A stretch of 64,000 nucleotides of DNA, taken from the NCBI RefSeq assembly GCF_019797825.1, contig NZ_CP081855.1, positions 1,674,001-1,738,000 on the forward strand, read 5' to 3'. Shown one piece after another: positions 27,207-35,920 of the stretch (positions are counted from its first letter, which is position 1; every line of letters begins with the position of its first letter). The stretch comes from Limosilactobacillus panis. Its GTDB lineage: Bacteria; Bacillota; Bacilli; Lactobacillales; Lactobacillaceae. The position numbers and the translations under genes are program-made. The notes below the pieces were generated by a model that was not told the origin of the DNA, did not search any database, and was given only the letters and a program-made list of their open reading frames with translations.

Positions 27207-27998
27207 ATGCAGCAAAGAACGCACCACCGTAAGAGAAGAATTTGGCTAGTTATCATCCTAATTATTTTGGGAATATGGGGAGTCCACCGCTATGGTTCCC
27301 TTAATAACCGTCTCACTAGCGCCTGGAACAAGATTATTTACACCTCAAATGGAAACGTGAGCATTGCGGTCTATTCACCCAGAACGCACCGGGTGTATTC
27401 CGCCGCTAACAAGCCCAACCATAAATTTCATGCTGCCAGTACTGTCAAAGTTGCTATTTTAGCAGGAATTATGCTTAAGCAGCCAAACGGGCTCACCGCC
27501 CACCAGGAAAGCTTGGCCAAGGCGATGATTGAACAAAGTGATAACACCGCGACGACCGACCTCTTTGAAAACTACTTAGGCAAACAGGCAGGGCTCCAGC
27601 AAACCTTTGATAAGTTTGGGATGACCGATTCCACTGCCCAGGAAAACTGGGGTCTGTCAACGACCACGCCACGTGACCAAATCAAGTTGCTCAATAATAT
27701 TTTCTATAAATCAGCCATCCTCTCTAGTCAGCAACAGCAGACAATTCGTTCCTTGATGAGTAACGTTGACGCGGACCAAAACTGGGGGATCTCTGCGGAC
27801 AGTAACAACTTTGCCATTAAGAATGGTTGGCTGAGCTACGAGGGCTCTGGTTGGATTGTGAACAGTATTGGCTACGTGAAGAACAATAACGGTACGGACT
27901 ACACGATTGCCGTTTACACGGATAACAACTCCTCAATGGCGGGGGGGCAACAAACCATCGAGCAGCTCGCCCGGGTAACCAAGAACGCAATGAAATAA
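27207..27998 (+). CDS. Class A beta-lactamase-like serine hydrolase, membrane anchored
   Basis: 263 residues. One N-terminal membrane helix (about 12-30), then a beta-lactamase/transpeptidase-like domain: STVK active-site tetrad (AASTVKVAIL), SDN motif (EQSDNTATT) and KNG in place of KTG (AIKNGWLSYEG). In true class A lactamases the third box is KTG or KSG, so Asn here argues for a cell-wall-related or unknown hydrolase rather than resistance. Start at ATG 27207, after AAGGGG; frames from 27177 have no ribosome site. Divergent from dacA, another penicillin-binding-fold enzyme, with 197 bases between. Confidence 0.75.
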   Translation: MQQRTHHRKRRIWLVIILIILGIWGVHRYGSLNNRLTSAWNKIIYTSNGNVSIAVYSPRTHRVYSAANKPNHKFHAASTVKVAILAGIMLKQPNGLTAHQESLAKAMIEQSDNTATTDLFENYLGKQAGLQQTFDKFGMTDSTAQENWGLSTTTPRDQIKLLNNIFYKSAILSSQQQQTIRSLMSNVDADQNWGISADSNNFAIKNGWLSYEGSGWIVNSIGYVKNNNGTDYTIAVYTDNNSSMAGGQQTIEQLARVTKNAMK

Positions 27999-28047
27999 AC
28001 ATTTATTTTTGGATGTGTTACTATCAATTTGTAAGGAAGTGTATTTA

Positions 28048-28890
28048 ATGGATATCAAGAGTAACCTTTTAACCCTTGCTGATGGTAATAAAATGCCTCA
28101 AGAAGGCTTCGGTCTGTACAAGGTCGATGGTCAAAAAACAATGACGGAATCAATTCAAAACGCCTACCAAGATGGTTACCGCCTCTTCGATACCGCCCAA
28201 TTGTATGGTAACGAGGCTGAAGTCGGAACGGCCCTGCAAAAGTTAGCCATCCCCCGTAAGGATATTTTTGTAACCACCAAGGTCAGCGAAGACAACCAGG
28301 GCTACGACCGGGCAATCGCCTCCGTCAAGGAATCCTTAAAGAAGCTCCAGATGGATTACGTTGACCTCCTGCTAGTCCACTGGCCAATCCAACGTGCCTT
28401 CTTTGATACCTGGCGCGCGTTTGAAGATCTCAAGAAGGCGGGGTTAGCCAAGTCAATTGGGGTCAGCAACTTTGAAATGATTCACCTCCAGTACCTGGCC
28501 ACCCAGGCACACGAAATGCCGGTCGTGGACCAAATCGAACTCCACCCCCTGCTTTCCCAAAAGCCACTTCTCAAGTTTAATCACGACCACCACATCGTCA
28601 CCCAAGCTTGGAGTCCTCTTGGTCGGGGCGCGGTTCTTAACGAAGCGGTTCTCAAGGAAATTGGTGACCGCCACCATAAGTCACCTGCCCAGGTAATCCT
28701 GCGCTGGCACCTACAAAACGGCGTCTCCTTTATTCCGAAGTCCGTTCACGAGGCCCGGATTGCTCAAAACGCGGATATTTACGACTTTGAATTAACAAAT
28801 AATGAAATGCAGCAAATCGATGCCCTAAATGAATACAAACGCACCGGTCGCGAACCCGAACTGGTTTACGAATATAACCAGCAGTACTAG
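28048..28890 (+). CDS. Aldo/keto reductase
   Basis: 280 residues, normal AKR length. Catalytic tetrad visible: Asp in RLFDTAQLYGNE (about 48) with Tyr four to five residues later, Lys in VTTKVSEDN (about 77) and His in LLVHWP (about 110). NADPH-binding tail SFIPKSVHEARIAQN. Reduces aldehydes or ketones, substrate unknown (2,5-diketo-gluconate reductase-like group). Start at ATG 28048 after AAGGAAG. A group II intron now lies between its stop codon and what looks like its original terminator at 30811-30856. Confidence 0.9.
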   Translation: MDIKSNLLTLADGNKMPQEGFGLYKVDGQKTMTESIQNAYQDGYRLFDTAQLYGNEAEVGTALQKLAIPRKDIFVTTKVSEDNQGYDRAIASVKESLKKLQMDYVDLLLVHWPIQRAFFDTWRAFEDLKKAGLAKSIGVSNFEMIHLQYLATQAHEMPVVDQIELHPLLSQKPLLKFNHDHHIVTQAWSPLGRGAVLNEAVLKEIGDRHHKSPAQVILRWHLQNGVSFIPKSVHEARIAQNADIYDFELTNNEMQQIDALNEYKRTGREPELVYEYNQQY

Positions 28891-28898
28891 TTACTAGA

Positions 28899-30807
28899 AT
28901 CGAGTAGGAGGTAATTGATTAGTTCAATTACCGACCTCTCACACCACCGTACGTACGGTTCCGTATACGGCGGTTCGACAACTTAATCACATTGAATTGA
29001 CTGGAGCGTCTTGGACATATTCATAAGTCCGAGTTGTTCCAGTTTTCTATTAGTTAGAGAATAGCTCAAGGTCTTACTATGTGCAGTTCGCCAGTAGCCC
29101 TTTCGGGTACTAGCGAAGACATATGCATCATGCTGGAACAGCCCCAACTTCTGTAAGTTAGTTACCTTAGTTTTAAACTTTTTCCATTGCTTCCAAATAT
29201 ACTGCCTTATTCGGACCCTCAACCACTTGTCAAGGCGTTGAATAAAGTTAGTTAGTTTCCCAATTGAGTAGTACTGAAGCCACCCACGCATTTTTCGGTG
29301 AATTTCTTCAAACATTCTTGTCAGAGATATTCCACGATTACGTTTAGTTAATAACTTCAGTGCTTTCTTTACTCGTTGTTGCGATTGTTTAGCTGGACGG
29401 GCGTAGGCCCCATTGTGGTCTACACCCAACGAAAAGCCAAGAAACTTCAACCGTAGCGGGCTACCGACTTTGGTTTTATCTGGGTTCACTTTAACTTTCA
29501 AGCGCTTTTCTAGAAACTGGGTAATGCTTCGCATTACTCGTTCTCCCGCCCGCTGACTTTTAACATAGATGTTACAATCGTCCGCGTAGCGCACAAAGTG
29601 GTGACCACGTCTGGTCAGCTCTTTATCCAACTCATTTAAATAGATATTCGCTAGCAGTGGCGATAGTGGTCCTCCTTGCGGAGTTCCTTTGTCGCTCCTA
29701 ACGAACAGCCCGTGGTCCAAGATTCCGCTAGTCAAAAACTTACGGATAAGTCTTAGTGTCCATGGGTCATCAATATATTGTTGGAGGTATTTAATCATCA
29801 AATCATGGTTGACATTATCAAAATAGGCCTTAAGGTCTAAATCAACTACCCGTCGATAACCTTGATTATATAGCTTAACTACCTTTGCGATTGCGTCTTG
29901 GGCTCCACGATGAGGGCGGAAACCAAAACTATTATCCGAGAAAATACGCTCAAAGATTGGCGTGAGCACTTGGGCAACTGCTTGTTGGACCATGCGGTCC
30001 ACTACCGTTGGTATCCCTAGTTTTCTCACTCCACCGTTGGGCTTGGGAATTTCCACTCGTTTAACCGGTACTGGCTTATAATTGCCTTCACGTAGGTTGG
30101 TGATTAACTCCGTTTTATTTTCTCTAAGATATTGCAGGAGGCCATCGACAGTCATATCATCAATGCCCGCTGCTCCTTTATTTCTCTTAACTCGCAAATA
30201 AGCCTGGTTCAGGTTATTGCGGTCCAAGACTTGGTCTTGGATAGTGACACTCATACCTTTACCTTCACCATAATCGGTACTACGCGCCCTTGTGTACTTT
30301 TGGTTTTCCAAACCTATCCTCGACAAGCGGTCAGCTTGTGGTTCTGTTTTCTGCGATTGTCGCACCTGATTACACCTCCGATATAAGTTATAAGTTATTA
30401 TCGTTCGGTCCTTCATCTAATTAATTAGACTACTATGACCTCGGCTGACTTCTGGCTTACTCAACACAACATCACTGCTATGCTTGCTTCTGTGGAATTT
30501 CATTCATTCCTCTTGTCGGAAACGTGTAGGTCAGATCTCCCCGGGTAAGAATATTAACTTTCGTACCATGTCACCGTTAGCTTTACTGAAAGCAACTTCG
30601 AGTAGTATTGGACTTTAGTTTGTCTAGCAACCTTATCCAGTTACTCTCAGCCTTATAGCTACTTCTTGTTCATCGGTGCAGCACTTTGCCTTAGACTTCC
30701 TTCAGATTCCACCTCACAGCGGACACCCTTGTCCTCGGCTCATGGTTCCGACTACTACGGCCCATAGTGGACTTTCACCACCTAGCTAATACCCATGCCG
30801 GGCGCAC
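28899..30807 (-). mobile_element. Group II intron with maturase gene
   Basis: The 5' end on the minus strand is GTGCGCCCGGCATGGG (from 30807), a standard group II start. Near the 3' end is a domain V-like hairpin (ACCGCCGTATACGG ... CCGTACGTACGGTGG, 28935-28975) followed by a domain VI hairpin (GGTAATTG/CAATTACC, 28908-28930). The 3' boundary is placed at about 28899 with an error of several bases. The 5' exon is a terminator hairpin ending TTTTTCTA, the target type used by class C introns. The 440 bases between 30366 and 30807 are the structured ribozyme part (domains I-III) without another gene. Confidence 0.85.
28983..30365 (-). CDS. ltrA: Group II intron reverse transcriptase/maturase
   Basis: 460 residues from the GTG at 30365, which follows GGAGGTG by eight bases; a longer frame reaches 30416. 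Reverse transcriptase blocks: KRNKGAAGIDDMTVDGL, DNSFGFRPHRGAQDAI, GTPQGGPLSPLLANIYLNEL and the catalytic YADD in HHFVRYADDCNIYVKS. Domain X (maturase) with KMRGWLQYYSIG follows. It ends without an HNH endonuclease domain, as in class C and related introns that prime on nascent strands. Appears intact. Confidence 0.9.
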   Translation of the reverse strand: MRQSQKTEPQADRLSRIGLENQKYTRARSTDYGEGKGMSVTIQDQVLDRNNLNQAYLRVKRNKGAAGIDDMTVDGLLQYLRENKTELITNLREGNYKPVPVKRVEIPKPNGGVRKLGIPTVVDRMVQQAVAQVLTPIFERIFSDNSFGFRPHRGAQDAIAKVVKLYNQGYRRVVDLDLKAYFDNVNHDLMIKYLQQYIDDPWTLRLIRKFLTSGILDHGLFVRSDKGTPQGGPLSPLLANIYLNELDKELTRRGHHFVRYADDCNIYVKSQRAGERVMRSITQFLEKRLKVKVNPDKTKVGSPLRLKFLGFSLGVDHNGAYARPAKQSQQRVKKALKLLTKRNRGISLTRMFEEIHRKMRGWLQYYSIGKLTNFIQRLDKWLRVRIRQYIWKQWKKFKTKVTNLQKLGLFQHDAYVFASTRKGYWRTAHSKTLSYSLTNRKLEQLGLMNMSKTLQSIQCD

Positions 30808-30810
30808 TAG

Positions 30811-30856
30811 AAAAAGCTTCGGCACCGCCCTTAAAATAGGGGTGCCGGAGCTTTTT
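30811..30856. terminator. Terminator hairpin serving as intron 5' exon
   Basis: AAAAAGCTTCGGCACC pairs with GGTGCCGGAGCTTTTT, T runs on both strands. In the plus direction it would end transcripts from the aldo/keto reductase gene; in the minus direction it precedes the intron. Confidence 0.8.
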
Positions 30857-30976
30857 CCTTTTGCAACCCATTGAACAATCACTTCTGGTTAACCGTCTTT
30901 CTCAGTACCGATAAGCTTTCAGAGGCATTTTCAATTATCGCCGGCCCACCAGCAATGAAAGTGATTGCAAAATATT

Positions 30977-30994
30977 TTGATAAGCGTTTGACAA
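30977..30994. promoter_or_regulatory. LacI-type operator 1
   Basis: TTGATAAGCGTTTGACAA, an imperfect palindrome with central CG, overlapping the -35 of the sugar operon promoter. Nearly the same as operator 2. Confidence 0.75.
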
Positions 30995-31016
30995 TAGTAA
31001 TTTTGCATTGTATATT
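30988..31016 (+). promoter_or_regulatory. Promoter of the MFS-sucrose phosphorylase operon
   Basis: TTGACA (30988-30993), 17-base spacer, TATATT (31011-31016). Near-consensus and framed by two operators. Confidence 0.8.
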
Positions 31017-31032
31017 ATAGTCACAAATCAAA

Positions 31033-31050
31033 TTGATAAACGTTTGTCAA
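31033..31050. promoter_or_regulatory. LacI-type operator 2
   Basis: TTGATAAACGTTTGTCAA, centre 56 bases from operator 1 and downstream of the start point. The pair suits repression by a LacI-family (ScrR-like) protein; no such gene lies in the window. Confidence 0.75.
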
Positions 31051-31079
31051 GAGATTATCTTTTAGGAGCAATACGAGGT

Positions 31080-32361
31080 ATGAATAACAAAAGTTCGATT
31101 ATTACAAAGCTTGCGTTTCTATCCGTTTCCTTCATGGTGACTAGTGCTTACGCCATTCAAGGTTCCCTTCCACAACTGAAGGCCGCCTTGAACGTTACCC
31201 AGACCCAGTCTGAGTACTTGGTCACCACTCCTTCTTTTGCCGTCATGATTTTCGTGGTTCTCTCACCACTGCTTCAGGAATGGTTTCACATTTCTGATAA
31301 AAAGATCATCATGATGGGGGTTACGATTGTCAACTTTGCGGGGATTGTCCCGATGTTTGTTGACAACTACACCACGATTTTAATTTCGCGGTTAATCTTG
31401 GGGGCTGGATACGGTTTATATAATTCACAAGCAATCTCAATGATTTCGGTTTGGTATGAAGGTAGTGAGCGGGCCCAAATGCTTGGCTGGCGGGCCGCCG
31501 CGGAACAGATTGGTCAGGCATGTACATTAACGATTGCTGGCTTGTTTCTCAGCTTTGCCGGCTGGCACTTCTCATTTGCGGTTTACTTTTTGGCCTTTTT
31601 AGTCCTAATCTTCTTCGCACTGCGGGTTCCTGACGATAGCCAATCACAAGACGAAGACATTGACGAGGATGACTTAGCTGGTGACTTAACAGAGAGTCAG
31701 CCGCCGATTACTAAGATTAGCCCGGTGGTTTACCTACTCGTTCTCTTCGCCTTCCTACTCGTCACTGATTATGTAGGAATGGAGAACCGCTTCCCTGGAT
31801 TAGCTGTTATGATTAAGGGGAGCCACTATGCAGGCTCATCGATGTTCTTGTCACTGATGTTGATTGGGGCTACTTTGGGCGGAATCTCTTACGGTGCCAT
31901 CCAGAAGCGGCTGGGCTTTGGTATATCGAGCAGACGCCGTAAACCACATTTTTGGTGCCATCCAGAAGCGGCTGGGCTTTGGGACGGTCTACTTGGGGCT
32001 CGGCCTGATGGCGCTTGCTAACTTCCTGTTTGGCTTTGCCGGTCGTAACTTTGTCATGATGGTCATCGGCTTGTTGTTAATCGGTTTCCCACTTCAGTTG
32101 GTTTCACCGCTGATTTTCAACCTGCTGCCGGACTTGGCACCAGCTAACCGGCAACCACTGGTTACTTCACTTTGCCTGATTGGCTTTAACTTTGGTTCAT
32201 TCTTCTCCCCATCGATTGCGGAATGGACCAACCACCTGCTGGGGAAGCCAACAAGTGGGATGGGGCTGGCGGCGCCATTCCCCGTTTACGGAGTCGTCCT
32301 GATCCTGATTGCGGTCATTATTTTTGTTGCTACTCGTCACAATATAAAACAAGCTCAATAA
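31080..32361 (+). pseudogene. MFS sugar permease broken by a 61-base insertion
   Basis: The first part (from MNNKSSIITKLAFLSVSF) and the last part (GTVYLGLGLMALANF to RHNIKQAQ) are one 12-helix major facilitator of about 405 residues. GGTGCCATCCAGAAGCGGCT and nine further bases occur twice, at 31893-31921 and 31954-31982, with 32 foreign bases between; the net gain of 61 bases shifts the frame after helix 8. Removing it restores one frame: SYGAIQKRLGFGTVYLGLGL. Without repair the product stops within about 30 residues. It sits 19 bases before sucrose phosphorylase under the same promoter, so it was probably the sucrose or related sugar importer. Confidence 0.85.
31893..31982 (+). repeat. 29-base direct duplication with 32-base filler inside the permease
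   Basis: Two identical 29-base copies separated by a filler beginning TATATCGAGCAGACGCCGTA that I do not find elsewhere in the window. The pattern fits template switching or an end-joining event. Confidence 0.85.
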
Positions 32362-32380
32362 TTTTTGGAGGTCTTTTATT

Positions 32381-33838
32381 ATGCCAATTCAAAACAAAGC
32401 AATGTTGATCACCTATTCTGATTCCATGGCCAAGAACATTAAGGAAACTCACGAAGTCCTTAAGGAATACATTGGTGACGCCATCGGTGGTGTCCACCTC
32501 TTACCATTCTTCCCATCAACCGGTGACCGTGGTTTTGCCCCTTACCGTTATGATGTTGTTGACTCTGCCTTTGGTAACTGGGATGACGTCGAAGCACTGG
32601 GTGAAGACTATTACCTGATGTTTGACTTCATGATCAACCACATCTCCAAGAAGTCAGTAATGTACCAAGACTTCAAGAAGAACCATGACGCTTCCAAGTA
32701 CAGCGACTTCTTTATCCTTTGGGAAAAGTTCTGGGAAGCTGCTGGTAAAAGTCGCCCTACCCAAAAAGACATCGACCTGATCTACAAGCGGAAGGATAAG
32801 GCGCCAGAACAAGAAATCGACTTTGACGACGGTAGCAAGGAACACCTTTGGAACACGTTTGGTGAAGAACAAATTGACATCAACGTTAAGAGTAAGGTTG
32901 CCCAGGAATTCTTCAGGCAAACCTTAACTGACATGGTTAAGCACGGTGCCGACTTGATTCGGCTAGATGCCTTCGCCTACGCTGTCAAGAAGGTTGACAC
33001 GAACGACTTCTTTGTTGAACCTGAAATTTGGGACTTGTTAAACGCGGTTCGTGATATTTTGGCACCTTACAAGGCCGAAATTCTTCCAGAAATTCACGAA
33101 CACTACACCATTCCACAAAAGATTTCCAAGCACGGTTACTTCATTTATGACTTTGCCCTCCCAATGACCACCCTGTACACCCTGTACTCTGGCAAGACGG
33201 AACGGCTTGCTAACTGGCTGAAGATGTGCCCAATGAAGCAATTCACCACGCTGGACACCCACGATGGAATCGGGGTTGTGGATGCTAAGGACATCTTAAC
33301 TGATGACGAAATCAAGTACGCTTCTAACGAATTGTACAAAGTTGGGGCCAACGTAAAGCGGAAGTACTCCAGCGCTGAATATCACAACCTGGACATTTAC
33401 CAGATCAACTCTACTTACTACTCCGCCCTTGGTGATGATGACAAGGCTTACCTGTTAGCCCGGGCATTCCAAGTATTTGCCCCTGGTATCCCAATGATCT
33501 ACTACGTTGGTTTACTGGCTGGTTCAAACGACCTCGACCTGCTCGAAAAGACGAAGGAAGGGCGAAACATCAACCGTCACTACTACACCAAGGAAGAAGT
33601 TGCCAAGGAAGTTCAACGGCCAGTTGTTGCTAACCTGTTGAAGCTGTTGTCATGGCGGAACAAGTTTGCAGCCTTTGACCTGGATGGTTCCATCAAGGTG
33701 GAGACACCATCTGAAACGACCATTAAGATTACTCGTCAAGACAAGGATGGGGCTAACGTGGCTGTCTTGGATGCCGATGCTGCTAAGAAGACCTTCACCA
33801 TCACTGCAAACGGCGAAATCGTTATGGAACAAAAGTAA
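32381..33838 (+). CDS. Sucrose phosphorylase (GH13)
   Basis: 485 residues, normal for bacterial sucrose phosphorylases (ScrP/GtfA). Converts sucrose and phosphate to glucose 1-phosphate and fructose, saving ATP. GH13 catalytic residues: nucleophile Asp in [10 protein letters not shown] (about 195), acid/base Glu in LPEIHEHY (about 237), and Asp in LDTHDGIGV (about 295). The N-terminus lacks the starch-type domains and begins directly with the barrel, as usual in this subfamily. A sucrose 6-phosphate-specific variant cannot be ruled out. GGAGG precedes the start. Its co-transcribed permease is broken, so it may act on sugar brought in by another system. Confidence 0.9.
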   Translation: MPIQNKAMLITYSDSMAKNIKETHEVLKEYIGDAIGGVHLLPFFPSTGDRGFAPYRYDVVDSAFGNWDDVEALGEDYYLMFDFMINHISKKSVMYQDFKKNHDASKYSDFFILWEKFWEAAGKSRPTQKDIDLIYKRKDKAPEQEIDFDDGSKEHLWNTFGEEQIDINVKSKVAQEFFRQTLTDMVKHGADLIRLDAFAYAVKKVDTNDFFVEPEIWDLLNAVRDILAPYKAEILPEIHEHYTIPQKISKHGYFIYDFALPMTTLYTLYSGKTERLANWLKMCPMKQFTTLDTHDGIGVVDAKDILTDDEIKYASNELYKVGANVKRKYSSAEYHNLDIYQINSTYYSALGDDDKAYLLARAFQVFAPGIPMIYYVGLLAGSNDLDLLEKTKEGRNINRHYYTKEEVAKEVQRPVVANLLKLLSWRNKFAAFDLDGSIKVETPSETTIKITRQDKDGANVAVLDADAAKKTFTITANGEIVMEQK

Positions 33839-33869
33839 TTTCTCTTCAGAACTCTCTTAAATCTTCTAC

Positions 33870-33906
33870 AAAAAAGGATTGGCGAAAAATTTCGCCAATC
33901 CTTTTT
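33870..33906. terminator. Bidirectional terminator
   Basis: AAAAAAGGATTGGCGAAA pairs with TTTCGCCAATCCTTTTTA; shared by the convergent sucrose phosphorylase and monooxygenase-like genes. Confidence 0.85.
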
Positions 33907-34564
33907 AATTATTATTCTGATTAACCAGAACGTCACCAATCGTTTGCTTGACGTCCTTATTTTCAACCCATTGCTTGGTGTTATCTTTGTAAGCCTGGTA
34001 AGCAGGGTCAGCAACGTGTTGACGGTAATTATCTTCTGACTGGAAGACTTCGTAGATTACCCATTCATTCGGCTTCCCTTCTTCAGTGCCCACGTAGACA
34101 GCTAACATCCCTGGGTCGTTGCTCAACGCCCCCTGTAATTCAGCTGTCACTGCCTTTTTATATTCGGCCTGGTGGTCGGTGGCAACCGTCATCCGTACGA
34201 TATTGACCCACAAGTCGTTCGGCGTACTAATGTTTAGTGCCACGTTTTGGTGACCCATAAACTGGGGTACCAGGTCAATTTCATCATGCTTAGTGATCAC
34301 GCCATCCATTTCCTGTTTAAACTGTTGGTACTGGCCAGAACTAACGTGTTCTTTGTATGCTTCCTGGTTGTCAAAGACCTCAAACAGGTAGTTACTCGTG
34401 AGGTCATCTGGCTGGTGCGAAGCATACATTCCAAAGGTACCGTCTTCAATCGCCACCGCCGTGATCAGGCTACCACGGTTAGCATTTAAATATTGCTCAT
34501 ATGTGTCTGGAGCGATTTTAATCAGGTGCATCTTAAACACGACAGAATTATCGGTATTCATCAT
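33905..34564 (-). CDS. Protein with two antibiotic biosynthesis monooxygenase (ABM) domains
   Basis: 219 residues, made of two ferredoxin-like ABM units (about 8-95 and 118-205). Each ends in a similar block: LFEVFDNQEAYKEHVSSGQY in the first and YEVFQSEDNYRQHVADPAYQ in the second. Single ABM proteins are small quinol monooxygenases or heme-degrading enzymes and normally act as dimers, so this tandem would be a built-in dimer. No IsdG-type NWxxH heme signature is clear. Divergent from the Dyp peroxidase gene; both families deal with oxidants or heme. Confidence 0.78.
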   Translation of the reverse strand: MMNTDNSVVFKMHLIKIAPDTYEQYLNANRGSLITAVAIEDGTFGMYASHQPDDLTSNYLFEVFDNQEAYKEHVSSGQYQQFKQEMDGVITKHDEIDLVPQFMGHQNVALNISTPNDLWVNIVRMTVATDHQAEYKKAVTAELQGALSNDPGMLAVYVGTEEGKPNEWVIYEVFQSEDNYRQHVADPAYQAYKDNTKQWVENKDVKQTIGDVLVNQNNN

Positions 34565-34727
34565 AGTTATTTGATCCTCTTGTATTTAATAATGCTTATA
34601 TCATAAGCCAAAACGCTATCTAAAGTAAATTGGAAACTTTTTGGTCCCGTCAACAGCAGGCTATGACACCCTTAAAATGGTATAATAAGAAGTGGAATTG
34701 GAACTAATGTGAAGGGGGATTTTTCCA

Positions 34728-35674
34728 ATGACTATGAATCCAAGTAAAGCGCAAGATATTTGGAAAGATGCAGGGGAACACGTTCAATTCACTGTTCTCG
34801 AGCTTAATCGACAGGACCAGGCCAAGGAACAAGCGGCAATCCAAGAATTTGTGGACCGCTACCAAGCAATTGTTCGTTCCCTCAGAATTCGTGATAACAA
34901 GGGTGATTTAAGAGCTTCACTCGGTTTCAGTAGTGCGGCATGGGACTACCTCTTCCCTGACGCACCCAAGCCAAAGGAACTGGAACCATACGAGACGCTT
35001 GCCACCGAAAAGTACTCAATGCCAGCCACGAAGGGTGATATTTTCCTCCACATTCGGGCTAATGACGAGGCCGTTGTCTACGAACTGATCAGTCAATGCC
35101 GCCTCTTCTTAAAGGACATCACCACCGTTGTTGATGAGACGAAGGGCTTCCGTTACTTCGAAGGCCGGGCCATCATTGGTTTCATTGACGGTACCGAGGC
35201 ACCCCAGGTTGAAGACGCTGCTGACTACGCTATCGTCGGTGATGAAGACCCATTCTTTGAAAACGGGTCCTACGCCTTCGCCCAAAAGTGGCGCCACCAC
35301 ATGGACATTTGGAACAAACTGACCACCGAGGACCAGGAAAAGGCCGTGGGGCGGAAGAAGTTCTCCGATTTGGAACTGCCAGATGGTGAAAAGTTTAAGA
35401 ACGCTCACAACGTTGCCCCCAGGCCAAGATTAATGGGGTTGAACAAAAGATTGTCCGGATGAATGTTCCTTACTCTGACCCCGCTTCTGGTATCACCGGG
35501 ACCTACTTCATCGGCTACTCACGTTACTGGAAGGTTACGAAGACGATGCTCGAAAACATGCTGAAGAACGAGGACTACCTGCTTTCATTCTCCGACATTC
35601 TTACCGGTCAGCTCTTCTTCATCCCATCCCGGCCACTGCTTGACAAGATTGCCGATGGCGAATTAAACAAGTAG
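34728..35674 (+). pseudogene. Dyp-type heme peroxidase with one-base frameshift
   Basis: Residues 1-235 read in the first frame (MTMNPSKAQDIWKD...), with the Dyp motif GFIDGTEAP (catalytic Asp, about 147-155) and the likely proximal heme His in NAHNVAP. After CCCCCAGG at about 35415 the sequence continues in another frame as AKINGVEQKIVRMNVPYSD and the family C-terminus (DILTGQLFFIPSRPLLDKIA), ending at 35674. Adding one C to the five-C run gives a single frame of about 315 residues, the normal length. Either a real loss in a homopolymer or a sequence error. A full enzyme would reduce peroxides in the cytoplasm. Confidence 0.82.
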
Positions 35675-35703
35675 TTGACAAGCAAAAGAAAAGTTATTAT
35701 ACT
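35675..35703 (+). promoter_or_regulatory. Strong promoter of the ABC-F leader
   Basis: TTGACA, 17-base spacer, TATACT: nearly perfect sigma-A promoter, starting one base after the peroxidase stop codon. Confidence 0.85.
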
Positions 35704-35734
35704 GGCATCATTATTTATACGGAGGGATCAACTA

Positions 35735-35746
35735 TTGAAGTTTTAA
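35735..35746 (+). CDS. Three-residue leader peptide (Met-Lys-Phe)
   Basis: TTG AAG TTT TAA behind GGAGGGATC (35721-35729), spaced as a normal ribosome site. Its stop codon overlaps the first arm of the attenuator (35745-35752), so a ribosome held on it would cover that arm. Tiny upstream frames are known to sense ribosome-targeting drugs in front of ABC-F genes; that role is inferred here. Confidence 0.65.
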   Translation: MKF

Positions 35747-35892
35747 TTCTACACATTTTAAGATTGTTAGTTCGGCATACGGCGCGAATTAGCTTTCCCG
35801 GGTAGAATTATAATTTCATTCAGTTGGTTCCATTATTGACGGCCAAGTCCCGTCAAAAAAGAGCCTATTCTACGCGGGTAGGCTATTTTTTT
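35745..35892 (+). promoter_or_regulatory. Transcription attenuator in the ABC-F leader
   Basis: Arm A AATTCTAC (35745-35752) can pair with arm B GTAGAATT (35802-35809). Arm B, as CCCGGGTAGAAT (35797-35808), can instead pair at 11 of 12 positions with ATTCTACGCGGG (35867-35878), which forms the 5' side and loop of the terminator AGCCTA ... TAGGCT plus ATTTTTTT (35862-35892). An independent hairpin TTGACGG/CCGTCAA lies at 35836-35856. These are the mutually exclusive structures expected for ribosome-controlled attenuation. Confidence 0.75.
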
Positions 35893-35920
35893 GCGCTCCA
35901 GAAAGGAACGTGATCATCTA

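Noticed and set aside
27207..27998. Beta-lactamase resistance gene
   Set aside because: STVK and SDN are present but the third box is KNG and the protein is membrane anchored, in a genus without known class A lactamases of this type; called a lactamase-like hydrolase.
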